Positions 42,739 to 51,099 of a DNA stretch of 51,379 nt are shown in pieces. The notes below the pieces were generated by a model, which was not told where the DNA came from, did no database searches, and saw nothing but the letters and a program-made list of their open reading frames with translations. The stretch is from an uncultured Nitrospiraceae bacterium (GTDB taxonomy: Bacteria > Nitrospirota > Thermodesulfovibrionia > Thermodesulfovibrionales > SM23-35): the NCBI GenBank assembly GCA_937138415.1, contig CAKZPA010000007.1:1-51379 (forward strand). Direction: 5' to 3'. The position numbers and the translations under genes were made by a program. Each line of letters begins with the position of its first letter. Position 1 is the first letter of the stretch.

Positions 42739-43191
42739 TTACGGCTCTCCTTCGTGTTCGCCCGCTGTGGCAATGTTCAAGAATATCGAGACCATGACCG
42801 ATGTGACGGCGATACCCACCCCTATTTCGATGCCGAGGGTTCCGAGCGCCCTTGCCTTTGCCTGATGAACGGGAAGAATATTGTGGAGGATGCCGTAATC
42901 GAGGTAGTTGGCTCCGAGTATGAGGCAGATCAGTCCGATACCCGCAAATATCAGTACTCCGGTAGAGCAAAGTATTGTATTCAGCTTTTCCTGCATCTTC
43001 CTTTTTACCTCTCCGATGTCATAAGCGATAAACATCATGATGAAGCTCGCCCCGAGTATGCACCCTCCCTGAAAACCGCCGCCGGGGCTGTAGTGCCCAT
43101 GGGCGATCACGTAGAGCGCGAATAGTTGTATGGGAGGAATGAGTAACCTGCAGATTGTTTCTATGGTGACGTCCGGATATCGCTCTTTCAT
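42739..43191 (-). CDS. mnhB: Mrp/Mbh antiporter subunit B
   Basis: A 150-residue protein with four membrane helices and the MnhB hallmark GHYSPGGGFQGGCILGAS. It lies between the MbhE-like subunit (4-base overlap) and mnhC (2-base gap). MnhB packs against the A- and C-type subunits in known Mrp structures. Length matches the family. Confidence 0.92.
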   Translation of the reverse strand: MKERYPDVTIETICRLLIPPIQLFALYVIAHGHYSPGGGFQGGCILGASFIMMFIAYDIGEVKRKMQEKLNTILCSTGVLIFAGIGLICLILGANYLDYGILHNILPVHQAKARALGTLGIEIGVGIAVTSVMVSIFLNIATAGEHEGEP

Positions 43192-43457
43192 TTGACCCTC
43201 CTGAGCAGCATGATACAGACAACTCCCGCGGTGAAGATCACTGTCGTCTCACCGAGCGTATCATAGCCCCTGTAATCGGCAAGCACCGAGGTGACGGCGT
43301 TCGGCGTTGCGGTTTCCTCAAGCGTTTTTTCGATATACCTTGGGGAGACATGTGAATTCGGAGGAGAGTTCGGGTCACCCCAGTTGGGCATGTCCACCGT
43401 GCCGTAAATCAAGAGCGCGCCCGTGAAGAGAACCACGATAAAAGCGAAGAATTTCAA
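43188..43457 (-). CDS. MbhE-like antiporter subunit (MrpA C-terminal equivalent)
   Basis: An 89-residue protein with a helix at each end and the family segment NAVTSVLADYRGYDTLGET in between. It corresponds to the last part of large MrpA proteins and to subunit E of membrane-bound hydrogenases. It overlaps both neighbours by four bases. Confidence 0.85.
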   Translation of the reverse strand: MKFFAFIVVLFTGALLIYGTVDMPNWGDPNSPPNSHVSPRYIEKTLEETATPNAVTSVLADYRGYDTLGETTVIFTAGVVCIMLLRRVK

Positions 43458-43699
43458 TCTTTTGTCCTCCGCGTCGTTTGGTATATGAAGCCGATGAAGA
43501 AGGCTGTACTGATCCCGGCTCCGACGGCGGCTTCGGTGAATGCGACATCAACAGCTCCCATTTCGGACCAAAGAAGGCACATGAGGAAGCTGTAAGCGCC
43601 GAGGAGAATCGCGGAACTCAGGAGATCTTTCACGGAAATCGCCGCGATGGCGCTGATGACAACGAGGATGAGAAATACGATGTCCAGTTGCCAGATCAT
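43454..43699 (-). CDS. DUF4040 (MbhD-like) antiporter subunit
   Basis: An 81-residue protein of three helices with KDLLSSAILLGAYSFLMCLLW and DVAFTEAAVGAGIST, the DUF4040 pattern. It is equivalent to part of MrpA and to MbhD. Here it is a separate gene, as in the Mbh arrangement, overlapping mnhG and the MbhE-like gene by four bases each. Confidence 0.87.
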   Translation of the reverse strand: MIWQLDIVFLILVVISAIAAISVKDLLSSAILLGAYSFLMCLLWSEMGAVDVAFTEAAVGAGISTAFFIGFIYQTTRRTKD

Positions 43700-44025
43700 T
43701 CCGCTCTCCGCTCTCTCGTCCAGGGTTCGAATCCGCAGTCCATGCCTGCCTTTGCGATCGCATGAGTTGCGGTCGGATTTGCCACAAAGATGAAGACAGC
43801 GATGAACATGATCTTCAGGCTCACCAACACGGCAGAGAGGGTAAAACCATAATGCAAATTGTATAGAGCCAGAGCGGTTACCGTGAGGAATGCACCCATG
43901 GTGTCGCCTTTTCCGGTCGCCTGCATCCTGCAGTAGAAGTCAGGCATGCGAAGAAGACCCACCGTAGCCGTGAAGAAAAAGAAAATCCCTATTGCAAAGA
44001 GAAATAATGAGAACGCTGTTATCAT
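43696..44025 (-). CDS. mnhG: Mrp/Mbh antiporter subunit G
   Basis: A 109-residue protein with three helices and the MnhG motif TVGLLRMPDFYCRMQATGKGDT near residue 22 (written here as two overlapping parts, VGLLRMPDFYCRM and RMQATGKGDT). The end is a soluble tail. It overlaps mnhF and the DUF4040 gene. It belongs to the small-subunit set required for assembly of Mrp complexes. Confidence 0.9.
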   Translation of the reverse strand: MITAFSLFLFAIGIFFFFTATVGLLRMPDFYCRMQATGKGDTMGAFLTVTALALYNLHYGFTLSAVLVSLKIMFIAVFIFVANPTATHAIAKAGMDCGFEPWTRERRAE

Positions 44026-44330
44026 TTCTGTGCCTCCCGCTCCAGATGGTATTTGTGTCCCGGGATTAAGCTCTTCCTCGTGCGGAAGAACTTAGCGGCA
44101 GAAATTGTGGCGAGAAAGTTGAGGAGGGCATATGCAAGAGCGATATCTACAAACATGTCCACTCTTTCATAAATGAAACCCATAAGGAGAAGAATAACCG
44201 TCGTCTTTGTCCCGATGACACCGGTGCCGACGATCCTGTCGAGCACTGTAGGACCGGCTATCGTGCGGTACAGGCAGAGCAGTGTCAGGAACCCCAGGGC
44301 AAGGCCGGCGCCTATAAAAAAATTTTGCAT
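44022..44330 (-). CDS. mnhF: Mrp/Mbh antiporter subunit F
   Basis: A 102-residue protein with three helices. Family pattern: LYRTIAGPTVLDRIVGTGVIG, then VDIALAYALLNFLATI. The C-terminal part is basic. The gene starts directly after mnhE (1-base spacing) and overlaps mnhG. Confidence 0.92.
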   Translation of the reverse strand: MQNFFIGAGLALGFLTLLCLYRTIAGPTVLDRIVGTGVIGTKTTVILLLMGFIYERVDMFVDIALAYALLNFLATISAAKFFRTRKSLIPGHKYHLEREAQK

Positions 44331-44810
44331 CTAATCCTCCTCAAATACATGAGCGATTTTCCTTTCCATGGCCCCGCCCATGAGGTCGTCAGCAACTTTC
44401 TGGTCCAGGCAGTGGACATAATACTGTCCGTCGACGATGTCGGTTGTGATCGTGCCGGGAGTCAGCGTAATCGAGTTCGAGAATGTCGTCAGTGCAATGT
44501 CTTTTTTCAGTCTGCTCTTATACCACACGAATTTCGGGTCAATGGGCAGACTAGGATTCAAAACTATCTTGGCGACATGAATATTCGAGAGGATAATCTG
44601 GTACATGAGCCAGGGGATGTAGAACAGAAACCTGATCGACTCTGTGAGAAGCTGTGATGTAATTCTCTCGCGCTTAAATAACAAATCGTGCGACATGAAC
44701 GTGACAATACCGCATGAGATGACGCCAAGTGCAAGGTGAAAGGCATCGAGCATCCCGGACCAGATTACCCAGTGCGCAAAGAGCAGGATAAATACAATAA
44801 TGTATCGCAT
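44331..44810 (-). CDS. mnhE: Mrp/Mbh antiporter subunit E
   Basis: A 159-residue protein with two or three N-terminal helices and a cytoplasmic domain. It has FLFYIPWLMYQIILSNIHVA, then SNSITLTPGTITTDI and YYVHCLDQKVADD, the MnhE pattern. It is the first gene of the antiporter set, 27 bases after the DASS symporter gene, and may be read from the same promoter. Confidence 0.9.
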   Translation of the reverse strand: MRYIIVFILLFAHWVIWSGMLDAFHLALGVISCGIVTFMSHDLLFKRERITSQLLTESIRFLFYIPWLMYQIILSNIHVAKIVLNPSLPIDPKFVWYKSRLKKDIALTTFSNSITLTPGTITTDIVDGQYYVHCLDQKVADDLMGGAMERKIAHVFEED

Positions 44811-44837
44811 TCTGTGGTCACACCATGTTGACGTGCA

Positions 44838-46343
44838 CTATCTGATCCCCAGCAATGGCAGATCCGGCCAGGCAGTCAGCGGCCAGTAGAGGCCCGCTCC
44901 TATCGCAACGACAATCAGACATGCTATTGCCCACGGGATCGCAACCTTTATGAAGTCAAGCTGGCTGAAGTAGCCTGTGCCGTAGGCGATGAGCGTCGGC
45001 GGACAACCGATGACGAGCATGATGAATGAGGTCGCTATGGGTGCCGACAGGGCCACTGCCGCCTCGGGTATCCCGAGATTTTGCGCCATGGGTATCGTAA
45101 CCGGCAGAATGAGGGCTGTGGCTGCCGCATTGCTCATGAAACTCGACATGACCGCACCGAGAAGGCCCGCGCCGAAAAAGACGATTATCCAACTCTTTCC
45201 CTCAAGCATCGGCAGGAATTGCATCGCTATCCATTTCCCTGCTCCCGTGTCGAGCATCGCGACGCCCAGCGAATATCCCGCGCCGAAGACAATCCATGTC
45301 TCCCATGGAAATTTGGATATGACAGTTTTAAAACTGACGAGCTTGAAGCCGAAAACAAGAGTGAGAGCGACGACGGCAATCACGCTGTAGTGTATCTTCG
45401 TCAAATCGGTAACGCTCCATAAAGCGAAGGCGAATGCAAACGCTGCAATGACACCCTTCTGTTTCCCTGTCATAGGGGGCAGTTTTTCAGTGGCAATTGA
45501 TGCAGGTATTTCCTTTACCTTTGGCGGCATGATGAGATAGACTACCACCCATGATGTTATCGCAGTTAAAATGGCGAGCGGAAAGTTTCTTATTGCGAAT
45601 TCCATGAATCCCATCTCATAGCCCGTTACCTTTGCGAGGACCTCAACCATGACAGGACCTCTCCCGCCCCCGAGGAGCGTCCCAAATCCGCCTGCCGATG
45701 CGGAGAGTGCGATGAGCAGGATAAAGAACTTACTGAGATTAGTGCTCTTCTGGGGCGTAATGCCCATGGCGGCAAAGACGGGAAGAAAGCTGAAAATGAG
45801 GATAATGGTTATTGTGGCATCGTGGAATACCGTCGAAAGGATTGTGGCTGATATTGCCACAAAAAAACTCAGTTTCTTCACGTTCGTTCCGGCCACCTTG
45901 AGTATCCCATGGAGAATTCTCTTCGCCACACCCGCTTCATTCAAAATTACGCCGAACATCATGATCATGAGCACGAACATGACGGCAGGGCTTGCATAGG
46001 CCTCCCATGCTTTTGAAGTCGGTTGGATTTTGAATAGAATGAGTCCTCCCCCGACGATGAGCGCAGTGACGCCGACGGGGATAGCCTCGGAAACCCACAA
46101 GATTATCACTGTTACGAGGAGAGCGAGAAACTTATGACCCTGGGGAGAAAGCCCCGAGGGAGTTGGGAGCATGGCCAAAGAAATACCAGCTGCGAGCGCA
46201 ATGAGAATACTAATGATAATTGATTTCTTGGACTTTACTTTTTCTTCGATTTCATGCTCCTCTATTTCAGGAGCCACCACGATTTCGGCCGGCGGTTCCG
46301 GAAGGCCTGCGGCGGGTTTCGACTTGTTTGGGTTTTCTGCCAT
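44838..46343 (-). CDS. DASS/SLC13-family sodium-anion symporter
   Basis: A 501-residue transporter. An acidic cytoplasmic head of about 40 residues is followed by eleven or so helices. The first substrate/sodium loop is in GGFGTLLGGGRGP (SNT-like site modified). The second has the DASS signature SFMSNAAATALILPVTIPMA, and TSFIMLVIGCPPTLIAYGTGY follows. Members import dicarboxylates, citrate or sulfate with Na+; the anion here is unknown. The first loop lacks the usual Ser-Asn-Thr, so substrate choice may differ. It follows the CBS gene by 15 bases and precedes mnhE. Confidence 0.88.
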   Translation of the reverse strand: MAENPNKSKPAAGLPEPPAEIVVAPEIEEHEIEEKVKSKKSIIISILIALAAGISLAMLPTPSGLSPQGHKFLALLVTVIILWVSEAIPVGVTALIVGGGLILFKIQPTSKAWEAYASPAVMFVLMIMMFGVILNEAGVAKRILHGILKVAGTNVKKLSFFVAISATILSTVFHDATITIILIFSFLPVFAAMGITPQKSTNLSKFFILLIALSASAGGFGTLLGGGRGPVMVEVLAKVTGYEMGFMEFAIRNFPLAILTAITSWVVVYLIMPPKVKEIPASIATEKLPPMTGKQKGVIAAFAFAFALWSVTDLTKIHYSVIAVVALTLVFGFKLVSFKTVISKFPWETWIVFGAGYSLGVAMLDTGAGKWIAMQFLPMLEGKSWIIVFFGAGLLGAVMSSFMSNAAATALILPVTIPMAQNLGIPEAAVALSAPIATSFIMLVIGCPPTLIAYGTGYFSQLDFIKVAIPWAIACLIVVAIGAGLYWPLTAWPDLPLLGIR

Positions 46344-46358
46344 CGTTGTTATACCTCC

Positions 46359-46880
46359 TTAATCCATGAGTGCACTCGAAATTTCATCGAATACTTCGAA
46401 CATCTTGACGACTCCGACCAATTTTTTCCCATCTTCGAGTACCGGCAGGATAGACGTGTTTTGGTGGATCATTCTGAACGCGGCCTTCGCGATGGAGTCG
46501 GATGGTAACACGTAGGCCTTCGCGGGAACCATGATATCGCTGACAGGCATTTCCGCGCGTTTTTTTGCTTCTTCATTGAACATCGTCGCCTCGTACGTGG
46601 CGAGGGCGTCTTCAATGTCCGCGCCCGCGAACTCGGTCATAATCTGTGGTGTGAGCAGTTTCGGTTCGAGCCCTTCCAAAATATCCCTGATCGTAACGGT
46701 TCCCATGAGGTTGTATTTCTCATCGAAGACCAGTATTGCTAAAGGGTGGTAACATTTTTCGGGACCCATGAGCGTCTTCTTGATTATTACGATAGCTTGT
46801 TTGATCGTGAACCAGTAAGGGATATGGGGATACTCAAAGACGTCGACCATGATTTCTTTCACTGTTTTCTTGTGTTTCAT
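46359..46880 (-). CDS. CBS-domain-pair protein
   Basis: A 173-residue protein with two CBS motifs (about 8-75 and 110-172): VKEIMVDVFEYPHIPYWF, LAILVFDEKYNLMGTVTIRD, then VSDIMVPAKAYVLPSDSI and LVGVVKMFEVFDEI. Such Bateman modules bind AMP, ATP or similar ligands and regulate partners. The gene is 15 bases before the DASS transporter, which is its likely partner (inference). A frameshifted paralogue lies beyond the antiporter cluster. Confidence 0.88.
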   Translation of the reverse strand: MKHKKTVKEIMVDVFEYPHIPYWFTIKQAIVIIKKTLMGPEKCYHPLAILVFDEKYNLMGTVTIRDILEGLEPKLLTPQIMTEFAGADIEDALATYEATMFNEEAKKRAEMPVSDIMVPAKAYVLPSDSIAKAAFRMIHQNTSILPVLEDGKKLVGVVKMFEVFDEISSALMD

Positions 46881-46945
46881 AATGCCTCCTCATTTATCAG
46901 AGATGTCAACTTTTCCCCCGATTTTTTATTTCCGGATTCCCGGCT

Positions 46946-47686
46946 TCACTCCGGTTTCCTTTCCACTTCTATAAAAAAACGAAATCTATCGGAACGTTTG
47001 ACAGTTCGCGTGTACTTTACGAGCGTGTTGCCGGAGTACGACTGTTGAGTGAAAAGAAGTGCAGCCGCCCCTTCGGGAAGATTGAGGAGTGAGCCTTCTT
47101 CTTTTGTGACATGGGTCAACTCAATATAACTCTTGGCTCTCGTAATGCGTATCCCGCATTTTGACTCGAGAAGCTCAAGGATAGAATTCCTCTCTACGTC
47201 CAGATCTAGAAGATGGGGGCAGATATGGTATGGGATGAACGTCTCTTTTACCAGCACCGGATCATTGTCGATCGAACGCAACCTTTTTAAATAAATGACG
47301 TGCCTGTCTTCAGGGATATTCAGTAGGATATCGAGATCGTCGGTCGGCATCATCATCGTGCGCGCGAGCAGCTTCGTCGAAAAAGCAATGCCTTCCTCGA
47401 ACATGAGTTCTTTGAAGCTGGTGAGCAGCGTCAGTCCGGTCGATATGACCTTCTTACATATAAAGGTGCCTTTGCCCTGTTGGCGCTTGAGTAAACCTTG
47501 CTTGGCAAGTTCAAGAACAGCGGTCCTAACCGTTGATCTGCTCACCTGGTAAATTTTGCAGAGTTCCTCTTCAGTGGGTATTTGTGAGCCGATAGGCCAT
47601 TCACCTGACTGAATTTTATTTTTCAGTATCTCAACGAGCTGGATATAGAGCTTTTGGGAGTGTTCCCTTCGAATCAGTTCTTCCAA
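46946..47686 (-). CDS. GntR-family regulator with UTRA domain
   Basis: A 246-residue regulator. The winged helix-turn-helix (about 12-78) has SGEWPIGSQIPTEEELCKIY, SRSTVRTAVLELAKQGLL and RQQGKGTFI. The UTRA ligand domain (about 95-240) has FSTKLLARTM and GAAALLFTQQSYSG. UTRA members respond to small metabolites, commonly sugars, amino acids or their phosphates. The start is TTG at 47686 after GAGGA. It precedes the CBS-transporter-antiporter genes on the same strand and is the obvious candidate to control them. Confidence 0.9.
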   Translation of the reverse strand: MEELIRREHSQKLYIQLVEILKNKIQSGEWPIGSQIPTEEELCKIYQVSRSTVRTAVLELAKQGLLKRQQGKGTFICKKVISTGLTLLTSFKELMFEEGIAFSTKLLARTMMMPTDDLDILLNIPEDRHVIYLKRLRSIDNDPVLVKETFIPYHICPHLLDLDVERNSILELLESKCGIRITRAKSYIELTHVTKEEGSLLNLPEGAAALLFTQQSYSGNTLVKYTRTVKRSDRFRFFIEVERKPE

Positions 47687-48069
47687 ATTAGTAAATCCTC
47701 ACAATGTAATGTAATGATGAAATCATAGTAACAATTATTTATGATGCGGTATTAAGTTATTTTATTATGATGATCATGTCAAATTTTAAATTCTGATAAA
47801 ACAATAAGTATAAGTTATATCATCATATCCATATTTAACAAAATAACTTATCACAATTATTCCGAAATCTGAAAGTAGCACCTATTCACCGTCTTGATGG
47901 GCCGGGTCATGGGTAGTGTTTTTCGGGTGCCGGTGTTTCTTCTGCGTCTAGCCTTTTTTCGAAATATTTTTCGGGGATACCCTATATTTAGTTGACCTGT
48001 GAAGGAGTGGCTCCCCCGTGGCATAATCCACGGTAATCCAATAATTCAATTAAGAAAGGAGCCACAGAG
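47687..48069. other. AT-rich intergenic region before the GntR gene
   Basis: Bases 47690-47880 are very AT-rich, with many TGAT/ATCA motifs, including the palindrome ATGATGAAATCAT at 47714-47726, 28 bases from the GntR start. This is the likely control region with a GntR operator, but I cannot pick the true site. Bases 47880-48069 lead into the transposase remnant, and no gene is visible there. Confidence 0.4.
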
Positions 48070-49183
48070 ATGGAGGAGACCACACGGAAGAGGAAAAAAG
48101 CAATAGGTGGATTCAAAGAGGCGAGCGGGAGGGAATGGATGTAGGAGCAGTTATACCGGATATATATGAGAGCGGGAAGCAGGGCTTTGGTTCGATGATG
48201 GTGAATCTGGGCAAGATGATGGCGGAAACGATCATGTACATAGACCGGGAAGAGGTGGCCGGGCCGGATTATGCGCCTTTAAGCCCGATGTGCGGAAATG
48301 GGCGAGCCGGGGGGGCTCTGTGTATATTGGTGATCAGAAAATCAAGAAGGTGGCGCACCCTCGGCTTCGGGGACCACAGGGAGAGATCACGCTGAGGAGC
48401 TATGAGAAGATGAAGGAACTCCGAAGATTCTCAGAGGAGTTGGTGGAGAAAGTGCTGAGGGGCATCTCGTGCCGGAGATACAATGAGACGGTGCTGGAGG
48501 CGGCGCAGGCCTTTGGCGTATCAGCCAGCGCGGTGTCTGCGCATATCATTGAGGCGACGGCGAAGAAACTTCAGGGGGTTAAGGGACGGTCCTTATCGTC
48601 CTTCGATCCGTGTGCGGTATTTCTTGACACCGTTCATCGGGGCGGGGAGGCGTTCATCGTAGGGCTGGGTATTGAGGTGAAGGGGAGAAAGATGGCGTGT
48701 GGGTTTTGGCAGGGGGCGACGGAGAACGACGAGATCTGCGAAGAGCTGATTGCCGACATGGAGAGGCGGGGGTTAAAGATTTCCAGAAGAATGATCTGGG
48801 GTACGGGTGGCGGCTCGGGGATTATCAAGGCGCTCAAGGAGCGTTTTGGCAAGAAACTGATTCATCAGCGCTGCACACTACACAAAGACCGGAACATCCA
48901 GAAGCACCTGGCAAAGAAATACCGGAAGGGGGCCCACCGGCGGTTCAGGACGGCCATGGAGCGGAACAGCGATGAAGATGCCCGGCAGATGCTTCTGGAG
49001 ATGGAGAAGTGGCTCAGGGGAATCAACGAGTCAGCGGCAGATTCGCTGCGGGAGGCATTTGAAGAAATTCTTACGTTGCATCGGCTGAAGATCCCCGGCC
49101 TTCTGAGAAAGACGCTCCATTATCGCAGAGGCGGGATGACTCAGCGGTGGCTGGCAGCTGTTCTTCTGTATGCGGAACGGATA
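48070..49183 (+). pseudogene. IS256/mutator-family transposase, decayed and truncated
   Basis: A ribosome site (AAAGGAG) and ATG at 48070 begin the frame, which stops after 24 codons. The rest continues in two other frames (from about 48135 and from 48290). Family segments are ILTLHRLKIPGLLRK, FWQGATENDEICEELIADM and HQRCTLHKDRNIQKHLAKKY. The first catalytic Asp is kept (FLDTVHRGG). The second is gone (WGTGGGSG where TDG is expected), and the region holding the catalytic Glu is deleted between LLRKTL and HYRRGG. The 3' end is cut by the IS3 element at 49184. It cannot be active. Confidence 0.85.
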
Positions 49184-49231
49184 TGTCCCCCATTTTTTAT
49201 ACCAGTTTAAGTGCAGATTTCTGCTAACAGT

Positions 49232-50101
49232 TCACCTGGAGATTTGACCCTTCGTTTTTAGATATTGCACTGGCGATTTATTGCCACGTGCCGAGTGTCG
49301 ACGAATTTGATTATAATACCTAATCCTATCGTTGACAACTTTTTCTAAGGCTGCGAAATCTTCGTGCTCCCAAAACAATAGGCGATTCTCTGATTTGAAT
49401 CTGCCATTGAAAGACTCCATATGCACATTTCCTTTGGCTCCGTTTTCGGAATACGAAACGCGTGCTTTGCCTTGTATAACTATTTCATAGAGCCAGTGGT
49501 GGCCTGTATATACACTGTCTTGGTCATGATGAATAATGATATCCTTTAGCTTTCGTCCATATCTTCGGAGTGTAGCGGCTGCTTTTCTCCATGCCTTCAG
49601 CGCCAATTCAGTATCCGCACGCTCTCCTAATGCATGCCCTGCAGCAAGCTTGCTTTGATGATCAAGGATCAGCATCAATTGAGCCTTAGCTTTGCCCCTC
49701 TGAAATACAAGCTCGGTAAAGTCTGTATACAGAACATCGAAATCATCAATCGTATCAAGCGAGATGACAAGATTGATGTGTGAACCAGCTTCATTCAGAA
49801 TGCTCCGGACCGGGCTAGGTTTCGGCTTTCGAATTCTTCTAAGCACCGATAAATTCCAGTCCTGGTGCAACTTCTCGATGACCTTATGATTGATATGGAT
49901 ACCATGGTCTCGAAGCTCTGCTGTTGTTCTGTGTATCCCGTATTCAGGATGTGCGCGTGCGATAGCAAACAATGGCCTCCGCAAATACCCATATTTTTCT
50001 GCATATGGCTGTCTTTGCTGAGCGTAATACCAGGTCCTTTTGTTCAATCCAACTGCTCGTAATACACGATTGAGGCCATACATGTCTTTAAATGCCCGCA
50101 C
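49232..50101 (-). CDS. IS3-family transposase OrfB
   Basis: A 289-residue DDE integrase-type catalytic protein. The N-terminal HTH_21-like part (EYGIHRTTAELRDHGIHIN) is followed by an rve core with Asp in LYTDFTELV, Asp in HHDQDSVYTG and Glu in VHMESFNGRFKSE, so the catalytic triad looks intact. In IS3 elements it is made as an OrfAB fusion by -1 frameshifting. An A6 run (T6 at 50110-50115 on the plus strand) lies at the OrfA stop and would put the ribosome into this frame. Confidence 0.9.
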   Translation of the reverse strand: MRAFKDMYGLNRVLRAVGLNKRTWYYAQQRQPYAEKYGYLRRPLFAIARAHPEYGIHRTTAELRDHGIHINHKVIEKLHQDWNLSVLRRIRKPKPSPVRSILNEAGSHINLVISLDTIDDFDVLYTDFTELVFQRGKAKAQLMLILDHQSKLAAGHALGERADTELALKAWRKAAATLRRYGRKLKDIIIHHDQDSVYTGHHWLYEIVIQGKARVSYSENGAKGNVHMESFNGRFKSENRLLFWEHEDFAALEKVVNDRIRYYNQIRRHSARGNKSPVQYLKTKGQISR

Positions 50102-50106
50102 CAGCT

Positions 50107-50415
50107 CTATTTTTTCCTCCCGGGTGAGCTCCCGGCCAAGAAGTTTTTTAAAAGGGCTATCTCTACCTCTTTATGGCCGATTAATCGCTCCAGATCCTGG
50201 ATCTTCTTCTCGTATTCGTGCAGCGTGTTCTGTTGTCCGAATATCTCCGGTCCTTTTTCTATCAGTTCCTTTTTCCAGTGAGTAATGGTGATCGGATGGA
50301 CTCCATACATCTTGGCAATCTGCCCAATGTTCTTCGTACCTCTGAGTACTTCTAATACCACCTGAAATTTGAATCTTGACGTGTACCTCTTGCCATGTTT
50401 TTCAGACACCATCAA
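50107..50415 (-). CDS. IS3-family transposase OrfA
   Basis: A 102-residue DNA-binding partner with an HTH (FKFQVVLEVLRGTKNIGQIA, GVHPITITHWKKEL) and a leucine-zipper-like helix (YEKKIQDLERLIGHKEVEIA). It binds the terminal repeats and, fused to OrfB by frameshifting, forms the transposase. Length is normal. The stop follows the A6 run. Confidence 0.88.
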   Translation of the reverse strand: MMVSEKHGKRYTSRFKFQVVLEVLRGTKNIGQIAKMYGVHPITITHWKKELIEKGPEIFGQQNTLHEYEKKIQDLERLIGHKEVEIALLKNFLAGSSPGRKK

Positions 50416-50505
50416 AGCCTCCTTTGAAGGGCTTTCTTCCAGATGACGATGCCTGTTATCTTACGAAATATTTAGCACTATGGGTGGTATAAATTTTGGG
50501 GGAAG

Positions 50506-51099
50506 CTACCCGAAGCGATATCCATTCTCCGTAAAGTACGAAGGTTGGAAGAAGACAGTTTTAGCATATTGGTTAGCCGCGAAAAACCTTTTGGCCTTCG
50601 CACATACTTCAAGGATTTTTCACCTGTTGAATTTGAGAGTAGCGTCAAGTTATACACCTACAACAAGATTGGCTATATCAGCCGTTCTCAAATTCTACAA
50701 AACCATTCCTGGGTAGATAAGTATAAAGTATTTATCTCTAGGGCTTATGGGGAGCGAATCGCCTCTTCTTATTGGGTGCTGGGAAAGCCGTTTCTAGGGG
50801 AACCTGGCACTTGCTGTACCGAGACATACCTTGTAATTGGACCCTGTGAATTTCGTACCGAAGCAACAAACATCATCACGTATATCCGCACTCGCTTTTT
50901 TAGATTTCTGGTACTACTTAACAAGCCAAGCCAAGATGCGCCTAGCAGAGTATACTCGCTCGTTCCAGTGCAAGACTTCAGCGAACCCTGGTCTGATGAG
51001 ATGCTTTACAAGAAGTATGGATTGGATCAAGAAGAAATCGCGTTCATCGAAAAGATGGTTCGCCCAATGGATAACGGAGGGACTAAAGATGCCCGCTGA
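50506..51099 (+). pseudogene. Eco57I-like modification methylase, C-terminal fragment
   Basis: The frame is open from the IS3 end (about 50506) to TGA at 51099, without a proper start; TTG at 50545 is only an internal codon. The protein has segments found at the C-terminus of Eco57I-type N6-adenine methylases or restriction-modification proteins: FISRAYGERIASSYWVLGKP, TCCTETYLVIGP, FFRFLVLLNKPSQDAPSRVY and FSEPWSDEMLYKKYGLDQEE. The catalytic N-terminus was lost with the insertion or recombination. It overlaps the next gene by 11 bases, as in intact systems. Confidence 0.75.

Larger units (their letters stand above)
49184..50505 (-). mobile_element. IS3-family insertion sequence
   Basis: Two transposase frames are bounded by imperfect inverted ends: TGTCCCCCATTTTTTATACC at 49184 and, reversed, TTCCCCCAAAATTTATACC ending at about 50505, both followed by AGTGC or a close match. 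Total length is about 1.32 kb. The outer right end is mutated (GGGGGAAG), and no target duplication is seen, so it may have recombined after insertion. The left side cuts an IS256-type transposase. The right side abuts a truncated modification gene. Confidence 0.75.
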
